NCBI GenBank assembly: GCA_041394985.1 | Contig: JAWLBI010000001.1 | Location: 4,030,001 to 4,094,000, forward strand | Length of the DNA stretch: 64,000 nucleotides | Direction: 5' to 3' | Source of the DNA: JAGLON01 sp041394985 | GTDB lineage: Bacteria > Zixibacteria > MSB-5A5 > GN15 > JAAZOE01 | In this document: piece by piece, positions 8,101 to 15,915 of the stretch | How the letters are laid out: the number at the start of each line of letters is the position of its first letter | Numbering within the stretch: position 1 is the first letter of the stretch | Position numbers and translations under genes: made by a program | The notes under the pieces: model-generated | Databases searched by the model: none | Told to the model about the DNA's origin: nothing | The model's input: only the letters and a program-made list of their open reading frames with translations

Positions 8101-8571
8101 ATGAAATTTATCAGAAAAATACATTTGGATGATTTCCAAGCTGTCAGCGATCTGCTGTGCGATTGCTATCGATGGATGGGGGAGCGCGAGGGGTTCTCAC
8201 AGGCGAATATTGATTTTCTTGTAACGAAGCGCGGTTCGGTCGAGACAATCGAGCGGGAATCGGCCGAGCAATCCTATTTCGTCGCCCAAGACGGTGATAT
8301 CATCGTCGGGATGGTCTCGGTGCTCAATAATGAGATTACGAAATTGTACGTCTCCCCTGCCCGGCATCGCGAGGGGATTGGGCGGATGTTGTTTGAATAT
8401 GCCGAGCGTCTAATTCGCGAGGCGGGATATGATAGTATCAGTTTGGGAGCATTAGGACAAGCTCCGGTGCCGTTTTATAAATCGATGGGGATGAAAATCA
8501 CGGCGACGAAGCTTTGCAAGCTGGGCGATGAGACCGCCAGAGAAGTGTTTGTGATGGAGATGAAATTATAA
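8101..8571 (+). CDS. GNAT-family N-acetyltransferase
   Basis: The 156-residue protein has the single GNAT domain. Motif A is visible as ITKLYVSPARHREGIGRMLF (about residues 79-98), which binds acetyl-CoA through the R-x-x-G-I-G loop, and is followed by the typical helix and a VPFYKSMGM strand-helix. The substrate cannot be told. The last 17 codons including the stop recur exactly, 292 bp downstream, as a non-coding duplicate at 8813-8863. The gene appears monocistronic, with a hairpin repeat upstream and repeat-rich DNA downstream. Confidence 0.85.
   Translation: MKFIRKIHLDDFQAVSDLLCDCYRWMGEREGFSQANIDFLVTKRGSVETIERESAEQSYFVAQDGDIIVGMVSVLNNEITKLYVSPARHREGIGRMLFEYAERLIREAGYDSISLGALGQAPVPFYKSMGMKITATKLCKLGDETAREVFVMEMKL
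8521..8571. repeat. 51-bp direct repeat, copy inside the GNAT gene
   Basis: These 51 bases, the last 17 codons of the GNAT gene, are identical to 8813-8863. Identity stops sharply at both ends. Confidence 0.9.
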
Positions 8572-8603
8572 TTTTGCATGTTGTCATTAATTTCGATTCG
8601 CAA

Positions 8604-8626
8604 TCTGGCATCCTGAGATTGCGACG
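8604..8626. repeat. 23-bp repeat, copy 1
   Basis: The 23 bases from T8604 to G8626 recur exactly at 8940-8962. Both copies are followed within 15-40 bases by a CTCGCAATGAC motif, so the element is probably a longer stem with a variable middle. Confidence 0.8.
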
Positions 8627-8812
8627 CCCTAAGAAGGGCTCGCAATGACGGGTAGTTCTAATAAGTTACCAGGAGGCATATGGCCGTGGCAGGGTGCCCC
8701 ACAGCTTGCCGCGAGAGGATAACTTTATAATTATTGGCATAGTCCAAGAATCTTTGACAGAATTTACTCCGAAGGATGACCGGCAATTCCCACCCAGTGG
8801 GTGGGCTACAGA

Positions 8813-8863
8813 CTGGGCGATGAGACCGCCAGAGAAGTGTTTGTGATGGAGATGAAATTATAA
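8813..8863. repeat. 51-bp direct repeat, orphan copy
   Basis: An exact copy of the GNAT gene's last 17 codons (8521-8571). It is out of context: no open frame leads into it. Confidence 0.9.
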
Positions 8864-8939
8864 CGTTGGCGGAAACCCACCCTTTTTTGCAAAGCCAAAA
8901 AAGGGATGGGCCACCTGAATCCCATAATGTGGCGGTATA

Positions 8940-8962
8940 TCTGGCATCCTGAGATTGCGACG
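8940..8962. repeat. 23-bp repeat, copy 2
   Basis: Exact copy of 8604-8626. In this copy it is followed by an imperfect stem GGTCCGCCGAGGCGGACGC and then CTCGCAATGAC. Confidence 0.8.
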
Positions 8963-9071
8963 TCGCTGGTCCGCCGAGGCGGACGCGCTCCTCGCAATGA
9001 CCGGTGCTTCTAATTAGATTCTCAAAACTCCATGAAGCCATAGGGTAATTTTATCCAATCTGGATAATTGT

Positions 9072-9096
9072 CCCAAGGCATAGCCTTGCGGTACAC
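9072..9096. repeat. hairpin repeat, GGTACAC family, copy 2
   Basis: CAAGGC-ATA-GCCTTG (9074-9088) is followed by C and GGTACAC, matching the copy at 1041-1065 except for compensatory stem changes. Confidence 0.7.
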
Positions 9097-9107
9097 AATA
9101 TTCGCTT

Positions 9108-9142
9108 GGTACATTTCCTCAAGGCTGAAGCCTTGAGGTACC
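9108..9142. repeat. hairpin repeat, GGTAC family, copy 3
   Basis: TCAAGGC-TGAA-GCCTTGA gives a 7-bp perfect stem flanked by GGTAC on the left and GGTACC on the right. It lies 12 bp after copy 2 and shares the CAAGGC / GCCTTG stem. Confidence 0.65.
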
Positions 9143-9208
9143 GGTCGAATAAACCAGTGGGCATTGAGTTTTGGCCAACTTCGCAATGTCACAAATCCGA
9201 AACAATGC

Positions 9209-9236
9209 TTGACTTTTTTCATTTCCGCCCTACATT
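9209..9236 (+). promoter_or_regulatory. promoter of the RsbU-type phosphatase gene
   Basis: TTGACT (9209-9214) and TACATT (9231-9236) are 16 bp apart, roughly 100 bp upstream of the chosen start codon. Confidence 0.5.
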
Positions 9237-9339
9237 CGCCGGACAAATCCGGCCGGCGTGCCGATGAATAGAAGGGCCAAAAAAAAGGTTCCCATTGGCC
9301 GATATCATGGTATATTGGCCTGACAGGATTATAAAACCG

Positions 9340-11100
9340 ATGAGCGAACTGTTTGACAGATTGAACGACTCTCACAAGTCGATGGAAAGCCTCACCTTGA
9401 TGGCCAAGGCGGCGCATCTGCTCAATTCATCCATCGAATACGAAGTCGTTCTCAACAATGTGCTCCAGCTTCTGGCCAAGGCGGTCAATGCCGAGGGCGC
9501 CATGGTCTATCGCTATGACCCCGGGAACGATGAACTGCGCGGTCGGTTCTTCTACGGTAATGAAGACCCGCAGCAGATGATTTTCAAAAAGGGTCAGGGG
9601 TTCGTCGGCTGGGTGGCGGAGAATCTGAAACCGGTCATCTCCAATGATCCGAAGAACGATTCGCGCTATATCGAGCTTGAGGAGACCGGCAGTTTTACGC
9701 TCAAGTCGATCCTCTGCTATCCCCTGATGCTCCGCGGGGAATTCTTCGGCGTGATCGAGGCGCTCAATGCTCGCGGCGGATGTTTTGACCAGTCGGACCT
9801 TGATACATTCGATATCCTGTCGGATCAGATCGCGCTGGCCGTACACAATGCTCGCCTCTATCATCGCGCCAAGCGGCAGGCGATTCAGACCAATACCCTG
9901 TTTCAGGTCTCGGCCGACATCATGTCGTCGCTAAACCTGGACGAGGTGCTCAATCAGATTCTCAATGCGCTGAAAAACGTCGTGGAATACCATGCCGGCG
10001 GCGTGTATCTCATCAATGAAAAATCGGATGATGTCGAATCCATCACCTCAGTCGGTTATGATACGCTGCTGACGCCGGATTTGCACCTGAAGATCGGCGA
10101 GGGTATCGTCGGCACGGTGGCTCACACCGGTATTGCCGAGAATGTTATCGATGTCAATAAAGACGACCGCTATATCAACGCTCGTCCCGAGACGAACTCC
10201 GAGATTGTCGTCCCGATTATGCTCGATAAAAAAATGGTCGGTATCCTGAATCTCGAGCACAATAACCTCAGCGGATTTACGACACAGGATCGCGACATAC
10301 TGATGAAATTCGCCAGCCTGGCGGCTCTGTCCATCGAACGCGCTCGATTGCACAAGTTCATGCTGGAGCAGAAAAAGATCGACGAGCAGTTATCGATTGC
10401 GCGGGCGATTCAGAAGTCGTTTTTGCCGAAATTCGTCCCGAATTTCAGCGATTTCGATATCTGGGGATCGAATATACCATCCGGTGAGGTCGGCGGCGAT
10501 TATTATGATTTTATCCGCATCGTCGACAATCAGCTTGGTATCGCGATCGCGGATGTCTCCGGCAAGGGAATTCCCGCGGCGCTTATTATGGCCTCGTTCC
10601 GGGCGTCGCTGATAGCGGAAATAAGAAATAACTACGCCATCCGTACGATTTGCCGCAAGGTGAACAATCTGCTTTGTGAATCGCTGGAGCCGGAAAATTT
10701 CGTGACGGCGATTTACGGCGTACTGGACACGAAAAATTCGATATTCACATTCGCCAACTGCGGGCATAATCCCGGTTTATTGATTCGCGCCGATGACTCG
10801 ATCGAAGAATTGACCGAGGGCGGTATTATACTGGGGATTCGACCGGATTCACGCTATGAAGAGCGGCCGATTTATATGAAATCGGGGGACATCCTGTGTC
10901 TGTTCACGGATGGGGTGACCGAGGCGGAGAATAATGCAGACGAGCAGTTTGAGACCGAGCGTATCATCAAGATTATCAAGCGGCATCGCGCCGATTCCGC
11001 GCAGGAGATCGGCGAGACGATTATAGCATCGGTCAACTCGTTCGCGCGTCGCGATTTAATCATGGATGACATTACCCTGCTCATCGTGAAAAGAAAGTAA
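9340..11100 (+). CDS. GAF-GAF-PP2C (RsbU/SpoIIE-type) serine phosphatase
   Basis: A cytosolic protein of 586 residues from the ATG at 9340. Two GAF sensor domains come first (about residues 20-180 and 190-345), then a PP2C-like SpoIIE phosphatase domain (about 370-586). Metal-binding motifs are visible: GEVGGDYYDF, IAIADVSGKGIPAAL and LCLFTDGVTEAEN. Such proteins dephosphorylate anti-sigma-factor antagonists in partner-switching systems in response to a ligand or redox cue sensed by GAF. No anti-sigma factor or antagonist gene is next to it. An in-frame TTG at 9295 and an ATG at 9307 are alternative starts, but the sequence before about residue 20 is not conserved in the family. Confidence 0.88.
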   Translation: MSELFDRLNDSHKSMESLTLMAKAAHLLNSSIEYEVVLNNVLQLLAKAVNAEGAMVYRYDPGNDELRGRFFYGNEDPQQMIFKKGQGFVGWVAENLKPVISNDPKNDSRYIELEETGSFTLKSILCYPLMLRGEFFGVIEALNARGGCFDQSDLDTFDILSDQIALAVHNARLYHRAKRQAIQTNTLFQVSADIMSSLNLDEVLNQILNALKNVVEYHAGGVYLINEKSDDVESITSVGYDTLLTPDLHLKIGEGIVGTVAHTGIAENVIDVNKDDRYINARPETNSEIVVPIMLDKKMVGILNLEHNNLSGFTTQDRDILMKFASLAALSIERARLHKFMLEQKKIDEQLSIARAIQKSFLPKFVPNFSDFDIWGSNIPSGEVGGDYYDFIRIVDNQLGIAIADVSGKGIPAALIMASFRASLIAEIRNNYAIRTICRKVNNLLCESLEPENFVTAIYGVLDTKNSIFTFANCGHNPGLLIRADDSIEELTEGGIILGIRPDSRYEERPIYMKSGDILCLFTDGVTEAENNADEQFETERIIKIIKRHRADSAQEIGETIIASVNSFARRDLIMDDITLLIVKRK

Positions 11101-11105
11101 CGTGC

Positions 11106-11133
11106 TTGACAAATCGGCGAAATTCTCTATGTT
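11106..11133 (+). promoter_or_regulatory. promoter of the second EB_dh-like lipoprotein
   Basis: TTGACA (11106-11111) and TATGTT (11128-11133) are 16 bp apart and lie directly after the stop codon of the phosphatase gene. Confidence 0.6.
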
Positions 11134-11186
11134 AATCATATAAACAAGCATCCAGGCCTTTCCTTCAAATCGGAGGCGATTCAACA

Positions 11187-12224
11187 ATGAGAAATCTTTT
11201 TATTTTATTTTTGGCCGCTATCGGTATCGGTCTTATGTTCGGTTGCGGAGGCGATGACGGCGGCGGCGGCACCGGGCCGACTCCCGTACCGGATCCTCGG
11301 TTAGTGGTTGAAGTTCATCAGGATCCCGGTCTGGCATCGGTCGACCATGCCGTATGGGATTCAATAGATGCCGTTACGGTCGCACTGGGAACGGACAACG
11401 ATTACAATGCAGGTGTCTCGACAATAGAGAATTTAAATACCAATCTTCAAGCACTCAGGACAGCCAGTTACCTTTACATAAAAGCCGAGTGGAACGACAA
11501 TAGCAAAAATACTCGGTTTAATGAGTTTAAATCTTACTATCGTAATAACATCAATCAATGGGAAGTCGTTGATACGACATTGTACAGTAATGAGGATCGG
11601 TTTTATTTCCTCTTTGATAATGGCGGTACCAATGGGGCCAATTGCGCGGCATTGTGTCATACCACGGCGAACGGATCCGGCCGCAAGTTTTACGGTGCTG
11701 CCGGTGATAATGCCGACGTTTGGCATTGGAAGGCGGCAAGAACAGGCCTGGCCGGCTTTGCCGAGGACATGCTGTTGACGACTACGACGATAGCCGCTGA
11801 TCCGCAGGATGCGTCAAATGACAGTCTTTATTTCCGAAACTGGAATTTCATGGGATACCCGCAATTCATGCACCCCGATACATTAGACTATACCGGCGAT
11901 GCTCTTCTGGAAGGGACATATATAACATTTGATAATACTCTTCCCTGGGTACAAGGATTACCGAATGATTCTATAAGTTTATATGTTCCGGGATATTATC
12001 TTAATCAACTCTCCGGTGCCGATGGTTCGCGCTGGGATATTAATGTCGTACAAGAACATGACGGGGCCAACTGGACGGTTGTTTTCCGCCGGGCGCTCAA
12101 TACCGGCGACGGCGACGATATCAATCTGACATCGGTCGACTCGATTTCGATATCCATTGCGGTAGGTAACAACAGCGGCGTGAAACACTGGGGCGCCGAG
12201 CCGTTCTATATGGTTTTTGAATAA
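11187..12224 (+). CDS. EB_dh-like lipoprotein with CxxxCH motif, paralogue 2
   Basis: A 345-residue lipoprotein with lipobox LMFGC (Cys20) followed by a Gly-rich linker. It resembles the protein at 4835-6265 in its second half: GANCAALCHTTANG (C-x3-C-H), NADVWHWKAAR, LNTGDGDDINLT and the C-terminal EPFYMVFE. These are marks of the ethylbenzene dehydrogenase-related heme-domain family. The N-terminal part is shorter than in the paralogue. A Shine-Dalgarno GGAGGC precedes the ATG. I infer a membrane-anchored heme protein; the electron donor and acceptor are unknown. It has its own promoter and terminator and so is a single-gene unit. Confidence 0.7.
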   Translation: MRNLFILFLAAIGIGLMFGCGGDDGGGGTGPTPVPDPRLVVEVHQDPGLASVDHAVWDSIDAVTVALGTDNDYNAGVSTIENLNTNLQALRTASYLYIKAEWNDNSKNTRFNEFKSYYRNNINQWEVVDTTLYSNEDRFYFLFDNGGTNGANCAALCHTTANGSGRKFYGAAGDNADVWHWKAARTGLAGFAEDMLLTTTTIAADPQDASNDSLYFRNWNFMGYPQFMHPDTLDYTGDALLEGTYITFDNTLPWVQGLPNDSISLYVPGYYLNQLSGADGSRWDINVVQEHDGANWTVVFRRALNTGDGDDINLTSVDSISISIAVGNNSGVKHWGAEPFYMVFE

Positions 12225-12244
12225 GATTAAGACATTTCGCACAG

Positions 12245-12285
12245 AGCCTTTTCGGCGCCGTTCAGGGGCTGAAGAGGCTTTTTTT
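12245..12285 (+). terminator. intrinsic terminator after the second EB_dh-like lipoprotein
   Basis: A 9-bp stem AGCCTTTTC / GAAGAGGCT (one G:U pair) around a GC-rich loop ends in seven T. Confidence 0.85.
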
Positions 12286-12394
12286 GCCTGCGATTTTCCT
12301 CCGATGTGATGTTCATAATAGAATGCGGGTCATAGACAGGATTAATATAGTCCAGTTATCGATATCGCATATGTCCGTGATGTTTGAAAACTGC

Positions 12395-12422
12395 TTGACA
12401 ATTTGCGCCGAAATGTTTAATT
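12395..12422 (+). promoter_or_regulatory. promoter of the candidate small RNA
   Basis: A consensus TTGACA (12395-12400) is followed by TTTAAT at 15-bp spacing or TTAATT at 16-bp spacing (12416-12422). The expected start point is about 12428, exactly where the RNA's closing stem begins. Confidence 0.6.
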
Positions 12423-12426
12423 GAAG

Positions 12427-12520
12427 ATGGAAGTTTGTCGCCATCCCACAGGTTCTCCCCTGGGGACCTTCCCCCTCTGTCCCTAGTGAACCCCTTGGCC
12501 GGCAAGCTTCCATTTTTTTT
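12427..12520 (+). ncRNA. candidate small RNA, about 93 nt, rod-shaped with C-rich loop
   Basis: The sequence folds as one long hairpin. A 14-bp closing stem pairs 12427-12440 with 12500-12513 (two G:U pairs). Further in, GGTTC (12451-12455) pairs with GAACC (12488-12492), then CTGGGGAC (12460-12467) pairs with GTCCCTAG (12479-12486). The apical loop is CTTCCCCCTCT (12468-12478). The 3' strand of the closing stem runs into eight T (12513-12520), so the stem doubles as a terminator. A promoter ends just upstream. The loop and the 5' internal loop are rich in CCCC/CCUUCC and could pair with Shine-Dalgarno sequences. It lacks the GGAA tetraloop and asymmetric loop of SRP RNA and is too short for 6S RNA. 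Function is unknown. Confidence 0.6.
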
Positions 12521-12552
12521 GCTACTGAATCGCTTTCAATAATACAAATAAT

Positions 12553-12580
12553 AAAAAAAAAGGCGCGGAATGACCGCGCC
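12553..12580 (-). terminator. intrinsic terminator of the hutU-to-lipoprotein unit
   Basis: On the reverse strand GGCGCGG / CCGCGCC with a 5-nt loop is followed by nine T, 27 bp after the stop codon of the lipoprotein gene. Confidence 0.85.
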
Positions 12581-12606
12581 CGGAAAATTTTTCCTCTGTT
12601 GATAAC

Positions 12607-13065
12607 TTACTCTTTTGGGGTTGCCTTAAACGTGTAGATTTTCCACTGTTCCTGAATGCGGCGAAGGCCGAAATAAGTCAGATATTGTTTGTTGATATCT
12701 TTGTTGATAAAGCTGACCTCGACTAAAGCGCTGTCGTTATTTTGGGTTGCATTTCCTACGATCCGCTGGTAGGAAAACCACCGTTGTTTGGTCAATCCGC
12801 CGTCAACGAGGTCGTGCAGGATATCCTGCGGCGCATTGAAAACGCGCGGCGCATCGGTTGTGGATAACGCATAATCGACGCCCGCCGAATTCATCATGGT
12901 GCGAAAGTCAATGTAGTGAGCCAGTGAGGCGGTATCGTTATCGCTCATAGCGTTGAAAAATTGGACGACAGTCTGACGAGGATCATCAGACGTATTCACG
13001 GCCGTTGAACAGGCCACCAGTCCCCCGATAATGCACAGGACGGCCAGTACGACTAATTTTCGCAT
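12607..13065 (-). CDS. lipoprotein, NTF2/DUF4878-like
   Basis: The 152-residue protein has a signal sequence with lipobox GGLVAC (Cys19). The remainder looks like the small NTF2-fold domain of DUF4878-type lipoproteins: DPRQTVVQFFNAMSDNDTAS near the start, then alternating strands ending IQEQWKIYTFKATP. Such domains are common in secreted proteins of unknown role. The start codon overlaps the stop of the porV-like gene by one base (TAATG), so it is translationally coupled to it and is the last gene of the hutU transcription unit. Exact function not recognised. Confidence 0.65.
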   Translation of the reverse strand: MRKLVVLAVLCIIGGLVACSTAVNTSDDPRQTVVQFFNAMSDNDTASLAHYIDFRTMMNSAGVDYALSTTDAPRVFNAPQDILHDLVDGGLTKQRWFSYQRIVGNATQNNDSALVEVSFINKDINKQYLTYFGLRRIQEQWKIYTFKATPKE

Positions 13066-14054
13066 TAAAACTCCCCTGTAATAGTAACCCGATGACTGGA
13101 ACCGAGGTCAAGATACGGCATAAATGCATAGGAAACCTGGTATGTTTTCCAGTCCAGCCCAAAACCGAATGAGGTTCCGCCGAATCCATCCGAATCGGAA
13201 CCGGTTTTGTAATTTTGCCCGAAGGTCGAATACCCGACCCGCAAGTATAACGGTTGTATTTTATAAAACTCGATACCGGCACTGACATAGGGGTCGTTGT
13301 CATTGGGCAAAACGCCGTCGAGTGAAACAATCAACGGGAGTTCGCGAAGCGAATGGGAAACACCGGCCCGCACGTACATCGGCAGTTTGTCTTTGTGATC
13401 AACGTCGGAATTATCCGAAAAGCCTGACAGGACTCCGCCGAGATTAAAGGCCGACAGGCCGACTCTGGTCAGGGAATCGCTGTGCGTGTACATGAGACCC
13501 AGATCGACGGCCATTGCCTGGGCCGAAAAACCATCGGCGAATTCGGACATGAATTTGACGTTAATGCCTGCGGCGACGGCCTTGTGTAATTTGCGGGAAA
13601 AATTCAGACCGAACAGGAAATCGCCGCCCGAGAATGTCGGATCGGATTCGTCTACCAGGCCATTTGCGTCGGTACGGGTAAAATCGCCGTAATTCATATA
13701 TTCGATAAAGACACCGCCGTGGCCATAGTTTTTAATCGGCATAGTGGCCGCCAGGAATCCGGACTGGACATCGAGGACATAGTTGTGGTATCCGATCAGG
13801 AAATCCTTGCCGTCCATAAAGATAGTGCCGGACGGGTTGTAATGAATCGTCGACGCGTCGCCAATGAGGGCGGTGTGTGCGCCGCCCAGCGCGACGGCTC
13901 GAGCACCGACTCCCAGCTTGAGGAATGAGAACCCGGTCGTCCCGGCGTTTTTATTAATACTCCCTGCCGACGCAGAAGCGCTCAACATCAGAGTACACGC
14001 CAACACGGCCAAAAACGTAATCGTGAATATCGCTCGTATGTTCTGAGAATTCAT
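13065..14054 (-). CDS. PorV/PorQ-family outer-membrane barrel protein
   Basis: A 329-residue protein with an N-terminal signal sequence ending near SASA-GS. The mature start, NAGTTGFSFLKLGVGARAVA followed by LGGAHTALIGDASTIHYNPSG, is the hallmark of the PorV/UPF0164 family of FadL-like outer-membrane barrels. PorV works with the type IX secretion system and attaches cargo to the surface in Bacteroidetes; other members have unknown roles. The C-terminus ends in an aromatic strand (HRVTITGEF), as usual for barrels. It lies 89 bp after lptE and is coupled to the downstream lipoprotein. The window contains one protein with a C-terminal sorting-like domain (39828-41477), which fits a surface-display role. 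Confidence 0.8.
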   Translation of the reverse strand: MNSQNIRAIFTITFLAVLACTLMLSASASAGSINKNAGTTGFSFLKLGVGARAVALGGAHTALIGDASTIHYNPSGTIFMDGKDFLIGYHNYVLDVQSGFLAATMPIKNYGHGGVFIEYMNYGDFTRTDANGLVDESDPTFSGGDFLFGLNFSRKLHKAVAAGINVKFMSEFADGFSAQAMAVDLGLMYTHSDSLTRVGLSAFNLGGVLSGFSDNSDVDHKDKLPMYVRAGVSHSLRELPLIVSLDGVLPNDNDPYVSAGIEFYKIQPLYLRVGYSTFGQNYKTGSDSDGFGGTSFGFGLDWKTYQVSYAFMPYLDLGSSHRVTITGEF

Positions 14055-14143
14055 AGAATTGTTAATCCTTCCTCAAGCAAAAGACGGGTCGGTACTTAGA
14101 CGAGCGTACCTGCCTCTTTATACAAAGGATATCGGCCAAAAGG

Positions 14144-14638
14144 CTACCAACTTTTCGTGGTTTTGTCCAAAATATCGGCCGTAATTTTATCTATCACCCG
14201 CTGTTGCCCCTCCTCGGTTTCCGATTCGGAGTTCGCGTCATATATCCCCTCGGCGTAAAAATCCTCTTCCCAGATAACATCTTCGGAGGCGGCTTTCACG
14301 ACTTTGACGTGAAACGTCACCTTAACGGCATACTGAGAGACGGCGTCCTGGGCATCATAATTATACGGATCGCGGCGGTAACTTGTGAGGTTTCCCGTCA
14401 TCACGGCCTCGGCGCTGGTGGCGTCGAGTACCTGCACGGTATTATCCTGAATGAATGTTTCTATGACGGCGTCATACAGGCGGTCGGTCAGCTCATATTC
14501 AATCGTCTGGTTTTCGAACGAGACGACGTTAATCGATTTGAAGGCAAGTTTCCCCGAGGCGGAAAACGAATACGGCCCGCACCCGACAGCCAGAAATACA
14601 GATAGAAAAATCGCTATCCGGACGGACCATACCTTCAT
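14144..14638 (-). CDS. lptE: LPS-assembly lipoprotein LptE
   Basis: The 164-residue protein has lipobox LAVGC (Cys20) directly followed by GPYSFSASG, the usual LptE beginning (CGY.F..). Next come INVVSFENQTIEYELTDRLYDAVIETF and a tail YDANSESETEEGQQRVIDKI, where LptE proteins have their conserved E-A and A-L helices. LptE plugs the LptD barrel that inserts lipopolysaccharide into the outer membrane. Its start overlaps the hutI stop as ATGA, an odd partner, because lptE usually sits beside leuS or holA. No lptD is in the window. Confidence 0.78.
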   Translation of the reverse strand: MKVWSVRIAIFLSVFLAVGCGPYSFSASGKLAFKSINVVSFENQTIEYELTDRLYDAVIETFIQDNTVQVLDATSAEAVMTGNLTSYRRDPYNYDAQDAVSQYAVKVTFHVKVVKAASEDVIWEEDFYAEGIYDANSESETEEGQQRVIDKITADILDKTTKSW

Positions 14639-15909
14639 CGCTCGATCACAACCTTACCGTTTTTAATGACTTTTTCTACAAGGTTTACCCCGTAGTGGTA
14701 CGGCAGTTCCCGATAATCCTTCATATCCCAGATGACGATATCGGCGGGCAAATCTTCTTCGAGCCGCCCGAGGCTGTCTCCTTTGCCGATAGCGCAGGCG
14801 GCATTGACGGTCACGGCAGATAATGACTCTGCGGCCGTCATTTTCAATTTCAGCGCGGCGAGCGTAATGATCATCGGCATCGATTCGGTCATCGATGAGC
14901 CGGGATTACAATCGGTCGACAGCGCGACGGCGACGCCTTTTTCGATCATTTTCCGAGCCGGCGCCGTGTCTTTCAGGTCAAGGGCAAAGGCCGTTCCCGG
15001 CAGGAGCACGGCAATCGTGTCGGAGTCGGCCAGCATATCGATTCCCTTGTCGGAGATGCAACCGAGATGATCGGCTGAAATGGCGCCGATTTCGACGGCC
15101 AGTTCCGCGCCGCCGGTCGATTTGATTTCGTCGGCATGGAGTTTGGCAATCATTCCGGCCTTTTGTGCCGCCTGCAGGATTCTCCTCGATTCGTCGACCG
15201 TAAACACTCCTTCTTCGCAGAATACATCACAGAATAAGGCCAGGTCTTTTTCCGCCACCGACGGAATCATGTCGTTGATTACGAGGTCGATATATTCATC
15301 TCGGCGATCGCGATATTCATCCGGCACCTCGTGGGCACCAAGAAACGTCGGATATAAATCCATTGTTTCCTGCTCGTTCAATCTCTTGATAATCTCGAGC
15401 ATTTTCAGTTCGGCCTCGGTCGACAGTCCATAGCCGGATTTTGCTTCCATCGAGGTTACGCCGAAGCGCATCATCGTTTCGATGGTCTTGCGCGCATTGG
15501 CATAGAGCTTGTCGTCGTCCATCTCGCGGAGGTGCCGCACCGATGAGCGGATACCGCCGCCTGCCGCCGCGATTTCCATATAGGTTTTCCCGGCGAGGCG
15601 CATCTCGAATTCGAGTTCTCTCGTCCGGGCGAAAACCGGGTGTGTATGCGGATCGATAAGGCCCGGAGTGACGACTTTGTTTTCCGCCGAGATAACGGTG
15701 CAGTGTTCGGCCGGGTCGACCTTGCCGGTCATATCCTCCATGCGACCGATAACTGCAATATCTGCTCCCGAAACGGCGACGAAGGCATTTTCAATGAGGC
15801 CGATATCGGCCATTTGCAAGCCGCGCCGAGGCACCGGTCCCTGCATCGTCACTAACTGGCCGATATTTTCTATTAGCAGTGTTGTCTTGAGTGTCTTCTT
15901 CTTAGCCAT
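14635..15909 (-). CDS. hutI: imidazolonepropionase
   Basis: A 424-residue amidohydrolase that opens 4-imidazolone-5-propionate to N-formimino-L-glutamate, the third step of histidine degradation. The metal motif is GLIDPHTHPVF, the family signature GKTYMEIAAAGGGIRSSVR follows, and SGYGLSTEAELKML, KLHADEIKSTGGAELAVEIGA and ALSTDCNPGSS are all typical of HutI. It starts 6 bp after the hutU stop and overlaps lptE at its end. The enzymes for steps one (HutH) and four are not in this window. Confidence 0.95.
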   Translation of the reverse strand: MAKKKTLKTTLLIENIGQLVTMQGPVPRRGLQMADIGLIENAFVAVSGADIAVIGRMEDMTGKVDPAEHCTVISAENKVVTPGLIDPHTHPVFARTRELEFEMRLAGKTYMEIAAAGGGIRSSVRHLREMDDDKLYANARKTIETMMRFGVTSMEAKSGYGLSTEAELKMLEIIKRLNEQETMDLYPTFLGAHEVPDEYRDRRDEYIDLVINDMIPSVAEKDLALFCDVFCEEGVFTVDESRRILQAAQKAGMIAKLHADEIKSTGGAELAVEIGAISADHLGCISDKGIDMLADSDTIAVLLPGTAFALDLKDTAPARKMIEKGVAVALSTDCNPGSSMTESMPMIITLAALKLKMTAAESLSAVTVNAACAIGKGDSLGRLEEDLPADIVIWDMKDYRELPYHYGVNLVEKVIKNGKVVIER

Positions 15910-15915
15910 CGAGTC

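Larger units (their letters stand above)
8572..9339. other. repeat-packed intergenic region
   Basis: This spacer has no credible gene but many palindromic pieces: a duplicate of the GNAT 3' end (8813-8863), a 23-bp repeat at 8604-8626 and 8940-8962, an imperfect hairpin near 8621-8644, a hairpin at 8791-8806, a long imperfect A/T-G/C hairpin at 8874-8910, and two GGTAC-family hairpins (9072-9142). A promoter for the next gene sits at 9209-9236. A short reverse-strand frame (9022-9417) passes through the hairpins and overlaps the phosphatase gene, so I treat it as spurious. Confidence 0.7.

Noticed and set aside
9022..9417. 131-codon reverse frame in the repeat-rich spacer
   Set aside because: It covers hairpin repeats and the phosphatase 5' end; no recognisable protein features.
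12427..12520. Identity of the small RNA as 4.5S (SRP) RNA or 6S RNA
   Set aside because: It lacks the GGAA tetraloop and the asymmetric loop of SRP RNA, and at about 93 nt is half the size of 6S RNA and without its central bubble.
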